A DNA stretch of 64,000 nucleotides. It comes from JADGOV01 sp963814355. GTDB taxonomy: Bacteria; Actinomycetota; Actinomycetes; JADGOV01. A model generated the notes under the pieces. It was given only the letters and a program-made list of their open reading frames with translations. It had not been told where the DNA came from and made no database searches. The position numbers and the translations under genes were made by a program. The stretch spans positions 806,001 through 870,000 of the forward strand of contig CAWFCZ010000018.1 in the NCBI GenBank assembly GCA_963814355.1, read 5' to 3'. Below are positions 8,392-16,997 of this stretch, piece after piece (the first letter of the stretch is position 1; every line of letters begins with the position of its first letter).

Positions 8392-9215
8392 CAGGGCGCC
8401 ACGCCGTGCTCGCGGAGCACCTCGTTCAGCGCGAGCTTGTCGTGGATCTCGTTCTCCGCCAGGGTACGCAGCACCAGCAGGCAGGGCAGCCCGAAGTCCC
8501 CGCCGTGGAAGGTCTTGACCCGAGTCGATCCGACCGCCACCGCACGCTCCGGCACCTCGCCGCGCGGCAGTTCGTCGCCGGTATCGGCGTCGAAGACTCG
8601 GGTGCTGGCGGTGAGGATCGCCCCGGCGCCCAGCTTGGCGCCGCGGCGGACCCTGGCCCCTTCGACCACCATGCAGCGCGAGCCGACGAACGCGTCGTCC
8701 TCGACGACCACCGGGGCGGCCTGCGGTGGTTCCAGCACACCGCCGATTCCGACGCCGCCGGAAAGGTGCACCCGCTCCCCCACCTGGGCGCAGGACCCGA
8801 CCGTCGCCCAGGTGTCCACCAGGGTGCCGGCGCCTACCCAGGCGCCGATGTTGACGTAGCTCGGCATCAGTACCGCCCCGGACGCGATGTAGGAACCCCA
8901 GCGGGCGATCGCTCCCGGTACGACCCGTACCCCGTCGAAGCTGGTCTTCAGCGGCACCCGGTCGGCGTAGTGGAAGTCCCCGGCGGTCGAGGCGGTCATC
9001 GGGAGTACGGAGAAGGCCAGCAGGATGGCCCGCTTGGCCCGCTCGTCGACCGACACCGCGCCGTCCTCGGCGATGGTCGCCACCCGCGCCTGGCCCCGAT
9101 CGAGCAGGTCGACGGCGGCCGTGACCGCCGTCCGGGCATCGTCGTCGCCCGGGCTCAGCCCGCTGCGCCTTTCCCACAGTTCATCGATCGTCACGGCCAG
9201 TGCTGAAGTGGGCAT
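8391..9215 (-). CDS. dapD: 2,3,4,5-tetrahydropyridine-2,6-dicarboxylate N-succinyltransferase
   Basis: A 274-residue acyltransferase that succinylates tetrahydrodipicolinate with succinyl-CoA. The central part is a left-handed beta-helix with hexapeptide pattern (for example GSYIASGAVLMPSYVNIGAW and VGSRCMVVEGARVRRGAKLG), and the length equals that of E. coli DapD. The ATG at 9215 has no ribosome binding site but lies seven bases after TAAGGT, suggesting a leaderless mRNA. It leads the dapD-dapE operon. Confidence 0.96.
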   Translation of the reverse strand: MPTSALAVTIDELWERRSGLSPGDDDARTAVTAAVDLLDRGQARVATIAEDGAVSVDERAKRAILLAFSVLPMTASTAGDFHYADRVPLKTSFDGVRVVPGAIARWGSYIASGAVLMPSYVNIGAWVGAGTLVDTWATVGSCAQVGERVHLSGGVGIGGVLEPPQAAPVVVEDDAFVGSRCMVVEGARVRRGAKLGAGAILTASTRVFDADTGDELPRGEVPERAVAVGSTRVKTFHGGDFGLPCLLVLRTLAENEIHDKLALNEVLREHGVAP

Positions 9216-9228
9216 ACCAGCGACCTTA
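9216..9228 (-). promoter_or_regulatory. Candidate leaderless promoter -10 (TAAGGT) for dapD
   Basis: TAAGGT at 9223-9228 (minus strand) stands seven bases before the dapD ATG. The 85-base gap to the dapC end holds nothing else recognised. Confidence 0.5.
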
Positions 9229-9300
9229 GGCGACGCGCCGGACTCCGACTTGTAGGTCGGAACGCGCGCCCTGGCGCACGCTACCCGCAACAAGTGCGGA

Positions 9301-10419
9301 TCATGGCGACCGAAGCCGGGAGACCGCGGCCGCCACCCGCTCGTCCGTCGCGGTGAGCGCCACCCGGATGTGGCGCGCGCCGCCCGGACCGTAGAAGTCA
9401 CCGGGGGCGACCAGGATGCCGAGTCCGGCGAGGTCGCGGACGGTTTCCCAGCAGGGGTCCCCGGCGGTGGCCCACAGGTACAGCCCAGCCTCGGAGTGCT
9501 CGACCCGGAAACCGGCGTACGCCAGCGCGCTGCGCAGCCGCTGGCGGCGTGCCCGGTAGCGCTCCCACTGCTCCGCGACGTGCTCGTCGTCGTTCAGCGC
9601 GGCGGTCATGGCCACCTGTACCGGCCCGGGCATCATCAGGCCGGCGTGCCGGCGCAGCGCGAGCAGCGAACCCACCAGCGCCGCATCCCCGGCCACGAAC
9701 GCGGCCCGGTAGCCGGCCAGGTTCGACCGCTTGGACAGCGAGTGCACCGCCAGCAGGCCGGTGTGGTCGGCCTCGCAGACCTCCGGATGCAGGATCGAGA
9801 CCGGCTCGGCGTCCCAGCCGAGTTCGATGTAGCACTCGTCGCTGGCGACCACCGCGCCGCGCTGGCGAGCCCAGGCCACCACCTTGCGCAGATGATCGAC
9901 CGGCAGCACCCGGCCGGTCGGATTGGCCGGCGAGTTCACCCACACCAGACCGACCCGGCGCGGTCCCAGCGCGGTGAGGGAGTCCGCCGGGATGCCCTCG
10001 CAGCCGGCGAGGCGCGCGCCGACCTCGTACGTCGGATAGGCCAGCGCCGGGTAGCTGACCGCCCCGGTGATCCCCAGCTGGGTGGGCAGCGCAGCCACGA
10101 GTTCTTTCGAACCGATGGTCGGCAGGATCGCCGCGGGGTCGACGCGTACGCCGAGCCTGCGGTCCAGCCAACCGGCGGCCGCCTCGCGCAGTGCTGCGGT
10201 GCCGGCGGTGAGCGGGTAGCCCGGGGCGTCGGCGGCCGCGGCCAACGCGGCCCGCACCAGCGCCGGGGTCGGGTCCACCGGGGTGCCGACCGACAGGTCG
10301 ACGATGCCGTCAGGATGGCTCCGGGCGACGTCCGCAGCACCGCTGAGCCGATCCCAGGGGAAGTCCGGCAGCCGAGGTTGGCCGCCTCCCGGCGATGTGC
10401 CGGTCGGTACGGCGGTCAG
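9301..10419 (-). CDS. dapC: Succinyldiaminopimelate aminotransferase (start codon probably CTG)
   Basis: A fold-type I PLP enzyme of about 372 residues that makes N-succinyl-L,L-DAP. DapC landmarks are present: FPWDRL near the start, HPDGIVDLSVGTPVDP, WVNSPANPTGRV, SDECY and the PLP lysine in SLSKRSNLAGYR. No ATG, GTG or TTG lies in frame between the end of fdxA and the conserved FPWD. The only fitting start I see is CTG at 10419, which overlaps the fdxA stop as CTGA and follows GAGG at suitable spacing. In Mycobacterium dapC also follows fdxC. Function is firm; the start is inference. Confidence 0.93.
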   Translation of the reverse strand: MTAVPTGTSPGGGQPRLPDFPWDRLSGAADVARSHPDGIVDLSVGTPVDPTPALVRAALAAAADAPGYPLTAGTAALREAAAGWLDRRLGVRVDPAAILPTIGSKELVAALPTQLGITGAVSYPALAYPTYEVGARLAGCEGIPADSLTALGPRRVGLVWVNSPANPTGRVLPVDHLRKVVAWARQRGAVVASDECYIELGWDAEPVSILHPEVCEADHTGLLAVHSLSKRSNLAGYRAAFVAGDAALVGSLLALRRHAGLMMPGPVQVAMTAALNDDEHVAEQWERYRARRQRLRSALAYAGFRVEHSEAGLYLWATAGDPCWETVRDLAGLGILVAPGDFYGPGGARHIRVALTATDERVAAAVSRLRSP

Positions 10420-10742
10420 GAAGCCTCGCCCATCGGCGGCAACGCCTCGATCAACGGGTGATCCTTGTCGATCTTGCCGACTTTCGAGGCGCCACCCGGC
10501 GAACCGAGGTCGTCGAAGAACTCGACGTTCGCCTTGTAGTAGTCCTTCCACTGCTCCGGCGTGTCGTCTTCGTAGAAGATCGCCTCCACCGGGCACACCG
10601 GTTCGCAGGCACCACAGTCGACGCACTCGTCGGGGTGGATGTAGAGCATCCGGTTGCCCTCGTAGATGCAGTCCACGGGACACTCTTCGATGCACGCCTT
10701 GTCGAGGAGGTCCACGCAGGGCTCGGCAATGACGTAGGTCAC
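10416..10742 (-). CDS. fdxA: 7Fe ferredoxin
   Basis: A 108-residue electron-transfer protein with 3Fe-4S and 4Fe-4S clusters. Eight Cys are placed as in the actinobacterial FdxA/FdxC type: 9, 17, 21 and 25, then 40, 43, 46 and 50 (CVDCGACEPVCP). The acidic C-terminal tail follows. The GTG at 10742 is preceded by GGAGG nine bases away and gives the usual TYVIAEPCVD start; the longer open frame upstream is not ferredoxin. Its stop overlaps the dapC start, so the pair is co-transcribed. Confidence 0.95.
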   Translation of the reverse strand: MTYVIAEPCVDLLDKACIEECPVDCIYEGNRMLYIHPDECVDCGACEPVCPVEAIFYEDDTPEQWKDYYKANVEFFDDLGSPGGASKVGKIDKDHPLIEALPPMGEAS

Positions 10743-10831
10743 GGGGGAAATCCTCCAGGCGGGAATCCGGTTCGCCTTCAGTATCGCCCGGCTTGGCCGG
10801 GCCTGTCGATTCAGGGATCGGTCTGCAATCC

Positions 10832-11575
10832 ATGCGCCCGCACAGCTTCGGCTCGGAAAGCCTCGGCCCGGCCGACGTCGGCTCGCGAGTGGTGGTCCGC
10901 CACCAGTTGCCCTCCGGCCTGGCCACCGACGTGCTCGGCGAGCTGGTTTCCGCCCGCGGTGGCGCCCTGGTGGTGCGCCGGGCCGACGGTGCGGAGGTCC
11001 GGATCGGCATGGCGGCGGTACGGGCGGCGAAGCGCGTGCCACCCGGGCCGGTGCGGATCCGTCCCGCCCGACTGGCGGACGCCGAGGCGATCGAGACGCT
11101 GCGGATCGGCTGCTGGGGGTCGGCCTACCGGGGCATGATCCCGGACACCTACCTGGACGCGCTCCCGGGCAGCCTCGCGGCCGGCGTCGCGCGCCGGCGG
11201 TGGCTGCTGGCCGACACCGTACCCGGCGTTCGGCAGCTGGTGGCCGACGCCGGAGGCGCCGTGGTGGGCTGGGCGGGGTTCGGGCCGGCCCGCGACCCCG
11301 ACCGGGACGCGCGGTCCGCCGGAGAGGTGTACGCCTGCTACGTGGCCCAGCATTGGACCGGGTACGGCCTGGGCGGCCGGTTGCTGCGCCGCGGCCTCGG
11401 CGAGCTGGCCGCCGACGGGCTCACCGAGGTGTCGGTGTGGGTGCTGGCGGACAACGCCGCAGCGCTGCGGTTCTACGCCACCCACGGCTTCGCGCCCGAC
11501 GGCAGCCGGCTGACCTTGGACCTGGGCGGTCCGGTCGCCGAGATCCGCTGCGTCCGACTCGGCATTCCCCGCTGA
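10832..11575 (+). CDS. GNAT family N-acetyltransferase with N-terminal SH3-like domain
   Basis: A 247-residue protein. Residues about 15-75 form a small beta domain (VGSRVVVRHQLPSG ... VPPGPVRIRPA) like that of Rv0428c-type acetyltransferases. The GNAT domain follows, with the acetyl-CoA loop in WTGYGLGGRLLRRGL and the late motif VLADNAAALRFYATHGF. The substrate is unknown. The ATG at 10832 starts the conserved domain; the upstream 13 codons overlap the promoter region between it and the divergent fdxA. It converges with the CrtC-like relic. Confidence 0.9.
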   Translation: MRPHSFGSESLGPADVGSRVVVRHQLPSGLATDVLGELVSARGGALVVRRADGAEVRIGMAAVRAAKRVPPGPVRIRPARLADAEAIETLRIGCWGSAYRGMIPDTYLDALPGSLAAGVARRRWLLADTVPGVRQLVADAGGAVVGWAGFGPARDPDRDARSAGEVYACYVAQHWTGYGLGGRLLRRGLGELAADGLTEVSVWVLADNAAALRFYATHGFAPDGSRLTLDLGGPVAEIRCVRLGIPR

Positions 11576-11643
11576 CGGGGTTAGGCCGCGACGGACGGAC
11601 CGGCCCCACGTCCTACCCTCTCCGGGTCGAATGATCCCGGCGG

Positions 11644-12268
11644 TCAGGCTTGATTCGGGGGATTGATCTCGGTGTAGCCGACGCCGCTCACGGCCCGGTG
11701 GTTGATCGTCCCACGAACGGAGACGGCTCCCTCCCAGTAGGCAACGCCCTGGATCTGCCGAAGATCCAGCTCCTGGTTCTTCAGGCGTGGAGTGATGACG
11801 AACTCACCATGCGGCACCCTCAGGCGCCAGCCGGAGGAATAGGTAATGCCGGTCGCGACGCTGCGCCACCTGCCGGTGGCGCGCTCGAAAAAGGTGGCGG
11901 ACGCCAAACCGAAGCCATGCCGTGATCCACGACCGTGCCACCGGCGAGTAGCGCGGTCCACGAGTAGTACTTCGACGTGCCGAAGGGACCGTAGTTGATC
12001 ACGCCGTTGGTGCCGTGCAGCACGGCCGGCTTAGTGGACTGCACGGTGAGCGCCAACCTGTAGCCGGGAAGGCTGGCGTGCGGCACGTCGTGGCCGTGCC
12101 GCCCCCGCATGGTCCATGCCCCGGTGTGCAGGTCGAACCCGCAGGGTGTGTTCGGGACCGGGTAGGAGTCCCGTTGTGTTGAGGCGCCTCGTCTCGTGGC
12201 AGCCGGACGGGTACCTGGCGTCGCTCGGCGCTTGAGGCCCCGCGGGGGCCAGCGGGTCTTCGCGATCG
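11644..12268 (-). pseudogene. Relic of a secreted CrtC/AttH-type lipocalin-like protein
   Basis: Two frames together resemble the second half of CrtC/AttH-type proteins. The upstream part (about 12200-11930) reads SYPVPNTPCGFDLHTGAW, LALTVQSTKPAVLHG and YYSWTALLAGGTVVDHG. The downstream part (about 11920-11644, a different frame) reads SGWRLRVPHGEFVITPRL, NQEL, YWEGAVSVRG and VSGVGYTEINP before a stop. The family core between VDHG and this C-terminus (the WFSLQ-type segment) is missing, as is the N-terminus, which should lie where pgi now ends. So a large deletion and a frameshift have destroyed the gene. No intact copy is in the window. Confidence 0.65.
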
Positions 12269-12270
12269 GC

Positions 12271-13926
12271 TCAGCGCGCCGACCGGTATCTCCGGATCAA
12301 CGCGTTGGTGGAGGAGTCGTGCCCGAGTTCCGGCTCGGTCTCGGACTGGAGTTCCGGAATGATCTTCTGGGCCAGCGCCTTGCCGAGCTCGACGCCCCAC
12401 TGGTCGAAGGAGTTGATCTGCCAGATCGCGCCCTGGACGAAGACCTTGTGCTCGTACAGGGCGACCAGCGCGCCGAGCGTGAACGGCGTCAGCTTCTCGA
12501 CCACCAACGTCGAGGTCGGGCGGTTGCCCGGGAACGTGCGGTGCGGCACCAGGTCGGCCGCCATCCCCTCGTCCGCCAACTCCCGAGCCGTCTTGCCGAA
12601 GGCGAGCGCCTCGGCCTGAGCGAACACGTTGGCCAGTAGCAGGTCGTGGTGCTCACCGACGTCGTGCGCCGGGTGCAGGAAGGCCAGGAAGTCGGCCGGG
12701 ATGAGCTTCGTGCCCTGGTGGATGAGCTGGTAGTAGGCGTGCTGGCCGTTGGTGCCCGGGGTCCCCCAGACGATCGGTCCGGTCTGGTAGTCGACCTCGG
12801 CGCCGTCCCGGCGGACCCGCTTGCCGTTGGATTCCATGTCCAACTGCTGCAGGTAGTCGGCGAATCGGGACAGGTAGTGCGCGTACGGCAGCACGGCGTG
12901 GGTCTGGGCGTCGAAGAAGTCGTCGTACCAGATGCCGAGCAGCGCCATGAGCACCGGAACGTTGCCCTCCAGCGGGGTGGCGGCGAAGTGCTCGTCCACC
13001 GCCCGCAAGCCGGCCAGCAGCTCGCGGAAACCGTCCGGCCCGATGGCCACCATCAGCGACAGCCCGATCGCGGAGTCAAAGGAGTACCGACCGCCGACCC
13101 AGTCCCAGAAGCCGAACATGTTCTCGGTGTCGATCCCGAACTCAGCGACTCCCTCGGCGTTGGTGGACACCGCGACGAAGTGCTTGGCGACGTCGGCGTC
13201 ATCGCCGAGCCGGTCCAGCAGCCAGCGCCGCGCGGAGCGCGCGTTGGTCATCGTTTCCAGGGTGGTGAAGGTCTTCGACGAGACCACGAACAGCGTCTGA
13301 GCCGCATCCAGGTCCGCGGTGTTCGCGTAGAGGTCGTCGCCGTCGACGTTGGACACGAAGCGGCAGGTCAGCTCCGGGGTCTTGAACGGCAGCAGCGCCT
13401 CGTAGCTCATCCGCGGGCCGAGATCGGAGCCGCCGATGCCGATGTTGACCACGGTTCGAATCCGCTCGCCGGTGTGGCCCACCCACCCACCGGAGCGGAC
13501 CCGCTCGGCAAAGGCGGACATCCGGTCCAGCACGTCGTGCACCTCGGGTACGACGTCCTTGCCGTCTACCTCGATCACGGTGTCCCGCGGGGCCCGCAGC
13601 GCGACGTGCAGCACCGCGCGGCCCTCGGTAGTGTTGATCTTCTCGCCTCGCAGCATGGCGTCGCGTCGGGACTCCACACCGGCCGCCCGGGCCAGGGCGA
13701 CGAGCAACCTGAGGGCCTCGTCGTCGACGCGGTGCTTGGAGTAGTCCAGCAGTATCCCGGCGGCCTCGGCGGTCAGCCGGGTGCCCCGCTCGGGGTCGGC
13801 GGCGAAGAGGTCCCGGAGGTGGGTATCGCGCAGCGCGTCGGCGTGCGCCGAGACGGCAGCCCACTCCGGCGTGGCGGCGATGTCGATGACGGAGGCGGTC
13901 GGCGAGTCGCCGTGCGAAGCGGTCAC
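12271..13926 (-). CDS. pgi: Glucose-6-phosphate isomerase
   Basis: A 551-residue glycolytic enzyme interconverting glucose 6-phosphate and fructose 6-phosphate. Signature segments are intact: NIGIGGSDLGP, SKTFTTLET, FGFWDWVGGRYSFDSAIGL (catalytic region), and the later QGTKLIPADF and QINSFDQWGVELGK blocks. The GTG at 13926 gives the family length; the open frame continues upstream antisense to cysS and is not used. No clear ribosome binding site is seen. It is followed by the CrtC-like relic. Confidence 0.97.
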   Translation of the reverse strand: MTASHGDSPTASVIDIAATPEWAAVSAHADALRDTHLRDLFAADPERGTRLTAEAAGILLDYSKHRVDDEALRLLVALARAAGVESRRDAMLRGEKINTTEGRAVLHVALRAPRDTVIEVDGKDVVPEVHDVLDRMSAFAERVRSGGWVGHTGERIRTVVNIGIGGSDLGPRMSYEALLPFKTPELTCRFVSNVDGDDLYANTADLDAAQTLFVVSSKTFTTLETMTNARSARRWLLDRLGDDADVAKHFVAVSTNAEGVAEFGIDTENMFGFWDWVGGRYSFDSAIGLSLMVAIGPDGFRELLAGLRAVDEHFAATPLEGNVPVLMALLGIWYDDFFDAQTHAVLPYAHYLSRFADYLQQLDMESNGKRVRRDGAEVDYQTGPIVWGTPGTNGQHAYYQLIHQGTKLIPADFLAFLHPAHDVGEHHDLLLANVFAQAEALAFGKTARELADEGMAADLVPHRTFPGNRPTSTLVVEKLTPFTLGALVALYEHKVFVQGAIWQINSFDQWGVELGKALAQKIIPELQSETEPELGHDSSTNALIRRYRSAR

Positions 13927-14018
13927 GGGGTGGACCCTAGTCCAGCGGTCCGGGACCTCATCGGTGCCGTCGAGCCGGGCTGCGGACAGCACCAGCACCC
14001 GCACCCGCCAGGGCGGAG

Positions 14019-14285
14019 TCAGTCCTCGGTGGGCGGCCAGGGGCGGGCGGCGGCGCCGGAGGTCACCGGCGGCCGGGGCCGGCGGGGCTCGCGTACACCG
14101 GCCGGCGGCGGGCCGCCCGGACCGCGCCGAGGCCCGGGTGGTTGGGCTCGGGCGCGGCGCAGCCGGGAGACGACCCAGCGCACCGGCGCGGTGAGCGCGA
14201 TCGCCACCGATCGGGCCGCGCCGCGCACGCGCCGCGGGAGAACGGTACGCCGGCGCCCGGACACTGCTGGTGCACGTCGTGCCAT
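14019..14285 (-). CDS. Doubtful small Arg/Pro-rich ORF
   Basis: An 88-codon frame between pgi and cysS encoding a very basic, Arg/Pro-rich product with one weak hydrophobic patch (SVAIALTAPVRWVV). It has no ribosome binding site and no family I recognise. It may simply be an open frame in GC-rich DNA. It is listed because the 396-base pgi-cysS gap (13927-14322) otherwise holds only the cysS promoter. Confidence 0.25.
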   Translation of the reverse strand: MARRAPAVSGRRRTVLPRRVRGAARSVAIALTAPVRWVVSRLRRARAQPPGPRRGPGGPPPAGVREPRRPRPPVTSGAAARPWPPTED

Positions 14286-14308
14286 GTCCGCAGTGTGCGC
14301 CCCGGCCG

Positions 14309-14322
14309 TAGGCTCGGCAAGC
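14309..14322 (+). promoter_or_regulatory. Candidate leaderless promoter -10 (TAGGCT) for cysS
   Basis: TAGGCT at 14309-14314 is followed by eight bases and then the GTG start of cysS, with no ribosome binding site between. Confidence 0.5.
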
Positions 14323-15762
14323 GTGCAGCCCGTACCTGAAAGAGCGACTCGACCGCCGCTGCGGCTCTACGACACCCGGGCGCGCGGGCCGCAGGAGATC
14401 ATCCCGGCCACGCCGGGCCGGTTCCGGATGTACGCCTGCGGGCCCACGGTGTACCGCGACGCACACGTCGGCAACCTGCGCAGCTTCCTGCTGCGGGACC
14501 TCATCGCCCGGGTCGGCGAGGTGCTGCACGGCTGGCAGGTACAGGTCGTGCAGAACATCACCGACGTGGGGCATCTGCAGGACGACACCCTGGACAGCGG
14601 CGAGGACAAGATGCTGGCCGCCGCCCGGCGGGAGGGGCGCAGCCCGTTGGATCTGGCCCGGACCTACGAGGCCGCCTTCCACCGGGACCTGGCGGCGCTG
14701 AACGTGAAACCGGCCGATGCCTACCCGCGGGCCTCGGAGTGCATTCCGATCATGCTGCGGCTGATCGAGACGCTGGTCGCCCAGGGCCATGCCTACCTCG
14801 GCGAGGACGGCTCGGTGTTCTTCGACGCCCTTTCCTTCCCGTCCTACGGCGAGCTGTCCGGGAACCGGGTGGCGGAGCTCCGCCCCGGCCACGGCGCCAG
14901 CGGCCAGTCCACCGCGACCGGGAAGCGGTTCCACGCCGACTGGGCACTGTGGAAGCGAGCCGGCAGCTCCGGGACGCTGGTCTACGACTCGCCGTGGGGG
15001 CCGGGCTTTCCCGGCTGGCACGTGGAGTGCTCGGCGATGTCCCTGGAATACCTGGGCGCCACCATCGACGTGCACACCGGCGGCATCGACCTGCGGTTCC
15101 CGCACCACGAGGACGAGCGTGCCCAATCCAACTGCGCCGCCGGCCGCGAAGTGGTCCGGCACTGGGTGCACGGCGAGCACCTGCTCTTCGAGGGCCGCAA
15201 GATGGCCAAGTCGGCGGGCAACGTGGTGCTGCTGCCCGACGTGGCCGGGGCCGGGTACGACCCGCTGGCGCTGCGGCTGTTCTTCCTCCAGGGCCGGTAC
15301 CGCCAGCAGCTCAACCTCACTTGGGACGCCCTCGCCGCCGCCGACCGGACACTGCGCCGGTGGCGCACCCGGATGGCGGGCTGGGCCGAATCGCCGTCGC
15401 AGCCGATCGCCGTCGCCTATCGGGCGCGGGTCGAGGCGGCGCTGAACGACGACCTGGACACGCCGGCGGCCCTGGTGGCGTTGCGGGGCTTGGAACGCGA
15501 CCCCGACGTGGCGCCCGGGGCAAAGTTCGAGACCTTCGCCGCCGCCGACCGGGTGCTGGGCCTGGACCTGGTTGCCGAGGTCGGCAGGCCACCGGCCGAG
15601 GTGCCGCTGCCCTCCGGGGCCCGGGAGGCGCTGGCCGCCCGGGCGGCGGCCCGGACGGCCAAGGACTTCGCCACCTCCGACCGGCTCCGGGAGGAGTTGG
15701 CCGGCCTCGGGATCGCGGTCACCGACACCCCGGACGGTCAGCAGTGGAGTCCGGTCGGCTGA
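14323..15762 (+). CDS. cysS: Cysteinyl-tRNA synthetase
   Basis: A 479-residue class I synthetase charging tRNA-Cys. The HIGH-type motif is HVGN (48-51), preceded by the zinc Cys in CGPTVY (39). Further zinc ligands lie in HVECSAM and FPHHEDE, and the KMSKS loop reads KMAKSAGN. The TDVGHLQDDTLDSGEDKM block and its length place it with CysS rather than the shorter mycothiol ligase MshC. The GTG at 14323 matches the family start. Its 3' end lies antisense to the end of a transporter relic. Confidence 0.95.
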   Translation: MQPVPERATRPPLRLYDTRARGPQEIIPATPGRFRMYACGPTVYRDAHVGNLRSFLLRDLIARVGEVLHGWQVQVVQNITDVGHLQDDTLDSGEDKMLAAARREGRSPLDLARTYEAAFHRDLAALNVKPADAYPRASECIPIMLRLIETLVAQGHAYLGEDGSVFFDALSFPSYGELSGNRVAELRPGHGASGQSTATGKRFHADWALWKRAGSSGTLVYDSPWGPGFPGWHVECSAMSLEYLGATIDVHTGGIDLRFPHHEDERAQSNCAAGREVVRHWVHGEHLLFEGRKMAKSAGNVVLLPDVAGAGYDPLALRLFFLQGRYRQQLNLTWDALAAADRTLRRWRTRMAGWAESPSQPIAVAYRARVEAALNDDLDTPAALVALRGLERDPDVAPGAKFETFAAADRVLGLDLVAEVGRPPAEVPLPSGAREALAARAAARTAKDFATSDRLREELAGLGIAVTDTPDGQQWSPVG

Positions 15763-16050
15763 GGGCCGCAGGCCCGGCGGTACGCCCGGACCGCGAGCGG
15801 GACGAAAACCGCGATGATGGCCGCCAGCCAGGCGCAGCTTTGCCAGACGCCGGTGGCCACCGGGCCGCCGAGCGCGAGGGACCGCATGGTGTCGATCACG
15901 ACGGTGACCGGCTGGTGGTAGGCGGTCCTTGAGCTGCTCGACCGTGCCCCGCGGTGATGACCTACCCCTGATCGATCACGACGATCTCATCGGCCAGTTC
16001 GTCCGCCTCCTCGAGGTACTGGGTGATGAGCAGAGCGGGCGCCGGCACGG
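15738..16050 (-). pseudogene. Relic of a DrrA/DrrB-type ABC exporter
   Basis: On the minus strand the bases from about 16045 down read LLITQYLEEADELADEIVVI then DQG and a stop, the Walker B-distal helix of DrrA-type ATPases (usual form LLTTQYLEEADxLADRI). A shifted frame continues with GTVEQLKDR. Directly after comes AYHQPVTVVIDTMRSLALGG and LAVRAYRRA, the C-terminal end of a DrrB-type permease. The first two-thirds of the ATPase and almost all of the permease are gone. The frame runs into the antisense of cysS before stopping. This is the deletion-fused remnant of a two-gene exporter. Confidence 0.7.
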
Positions 16051-16056
16051 GACGGG

Positions 16057-16881
16057 TCAGCCGCCGGCAACGGCGTACTGCTGGCGGGCCAGCACGCCGA
16101 CGTCACCGGCCGCCCCGGCCGGGGGGGTGCTCTGCACGCCCACGATGAACGCGGACCGGCCCCGGGAGAAAAGCACCACCCGGGTGCCGGGCCCGGTACC
16201 GGTCGTCCGGTAGGCCACCGCACCGGGGATGCCGGTCACCGGCTGTCGCTTGAAGCCGGCGTCGGCGTCGCGCGCCCGCCGGCCGTAGCTGACGAAGCCG
16301 GCCGCCCCCTTGCCCTCGCGGAAGGTGTACTCCAGGATGAGCAACCCCGCCTCGCCGGCCCCCCAGGCGCGGCTGACCCCGGACACGAAGCCCAACTGCT
16401 GCAGACCGGTCCGCGACAAGGCGCCGTGGCCGTCGATCGCCACCGCGCGCGCCAGGTCCACCGGGCCGGTTTTGGCTTCGGCATCGGAGAGGCGCTGCCA
16501 CGGCGTCGGCGGCGCCAACAGGCCGTTGGGACCGGCGCTCGGCCGGGCTGCGGTGGTGGACCGGGTCGTGATGGGGCTGCTCGTTCGACCGGCTCCGGAT
16601 GGGCTGGGCGAGGAGGTCGCTCGGGACGTGGGCGGCGATGACGCCGGGCTCGACGCGGATCGAGTGGCGAGTGCCTGGCGGCTATCCAAGGTCGACAGGG
16701 AGTAGCCGGCGCCGGCGAGGGTCAGCGCGGTGGCCACGCCGAGCGCGATGCCCTGGCGCCGGCTCATTCCAGGCTCGGCGGGGGCCGGCGGGATGTCGTC
16801 GGGCGCCGAACTGGTTGGGCCAGATGCCGTCGAATCGGCCGCTGTTTGGTCGCTGCCCCGCGGGCCGTCGGACGGTTCCAC
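16057..16881 (-). CDS. Single-pass membrane protein with extracytoplasmic domain, unknown function
   Basis: About 274 residues that I do not recognise. A Pro/Ser/Asp-rich cytoplasmic N-terminus is followed by one membrane helix (GIALGVATALTLAGAGYSL), a long Ser/Thr/Pro linker and a folded domain that includes WQRLSDAEAKTGPVDLARA, EYTFREGKGAAGFVSYGRRA and VVLFSRGRSAFIVGVQ. The pattern resembles an extracytoplasmic domain of an actinobacterial membrane lipoprotein-like family. The GTG at 16881 is a choice; the frame is open to 16986. It is divergent from the DUF4397 gene. Confidence 0.6.
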   Translation of the reverse strand: MEPSDGPRGSDQTAADSTASGPTSSAPDDIPPAPAEPGMSRRQGIALGVATALTLAGAGYSLSTLDSRQALATRSASSPASSPPTSRATSSPSPSGAGRTSSPITTRSTTAARPSAGPNGLLAPPTPWQRLSDAEAKTGPVDLARAVAIDGHGALSRTGLQQLGFVSGVSRAWGAGEAGLLILEYTFREGKGAAGFVSYGRRARDADAGFKRQPVTGIPGAVAYRTTGTGPGTRVVLFSRGRSAFIVGVQSTPPAGAAGDVGVLARQQYAVAGG

Positions 16882-16997
16882 ATCACCAGTATGGTCAATT
16901 TCTGACAGTTGATGCCGTAACGAACTCAACCGAGTGCGCGACCGGATAGTGTGGCTTTGCCCGCTTCGTCGCGGTCTCCATACCACGGGGGTTCCCT

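Noticed and set aside
13450..13465. GGTTCGAATCC-like tRNA T-arm
   Set aside because: Lies inside the pgi coding region and no acceptor stem or anticodon arm can be built around it.
12646..14322. N-terminal extension of cysS by more than 500 codons
   Set aside because: It is the antisense of pgi; the cysS family start and the TAGGCT promoter both support GTG 14323.
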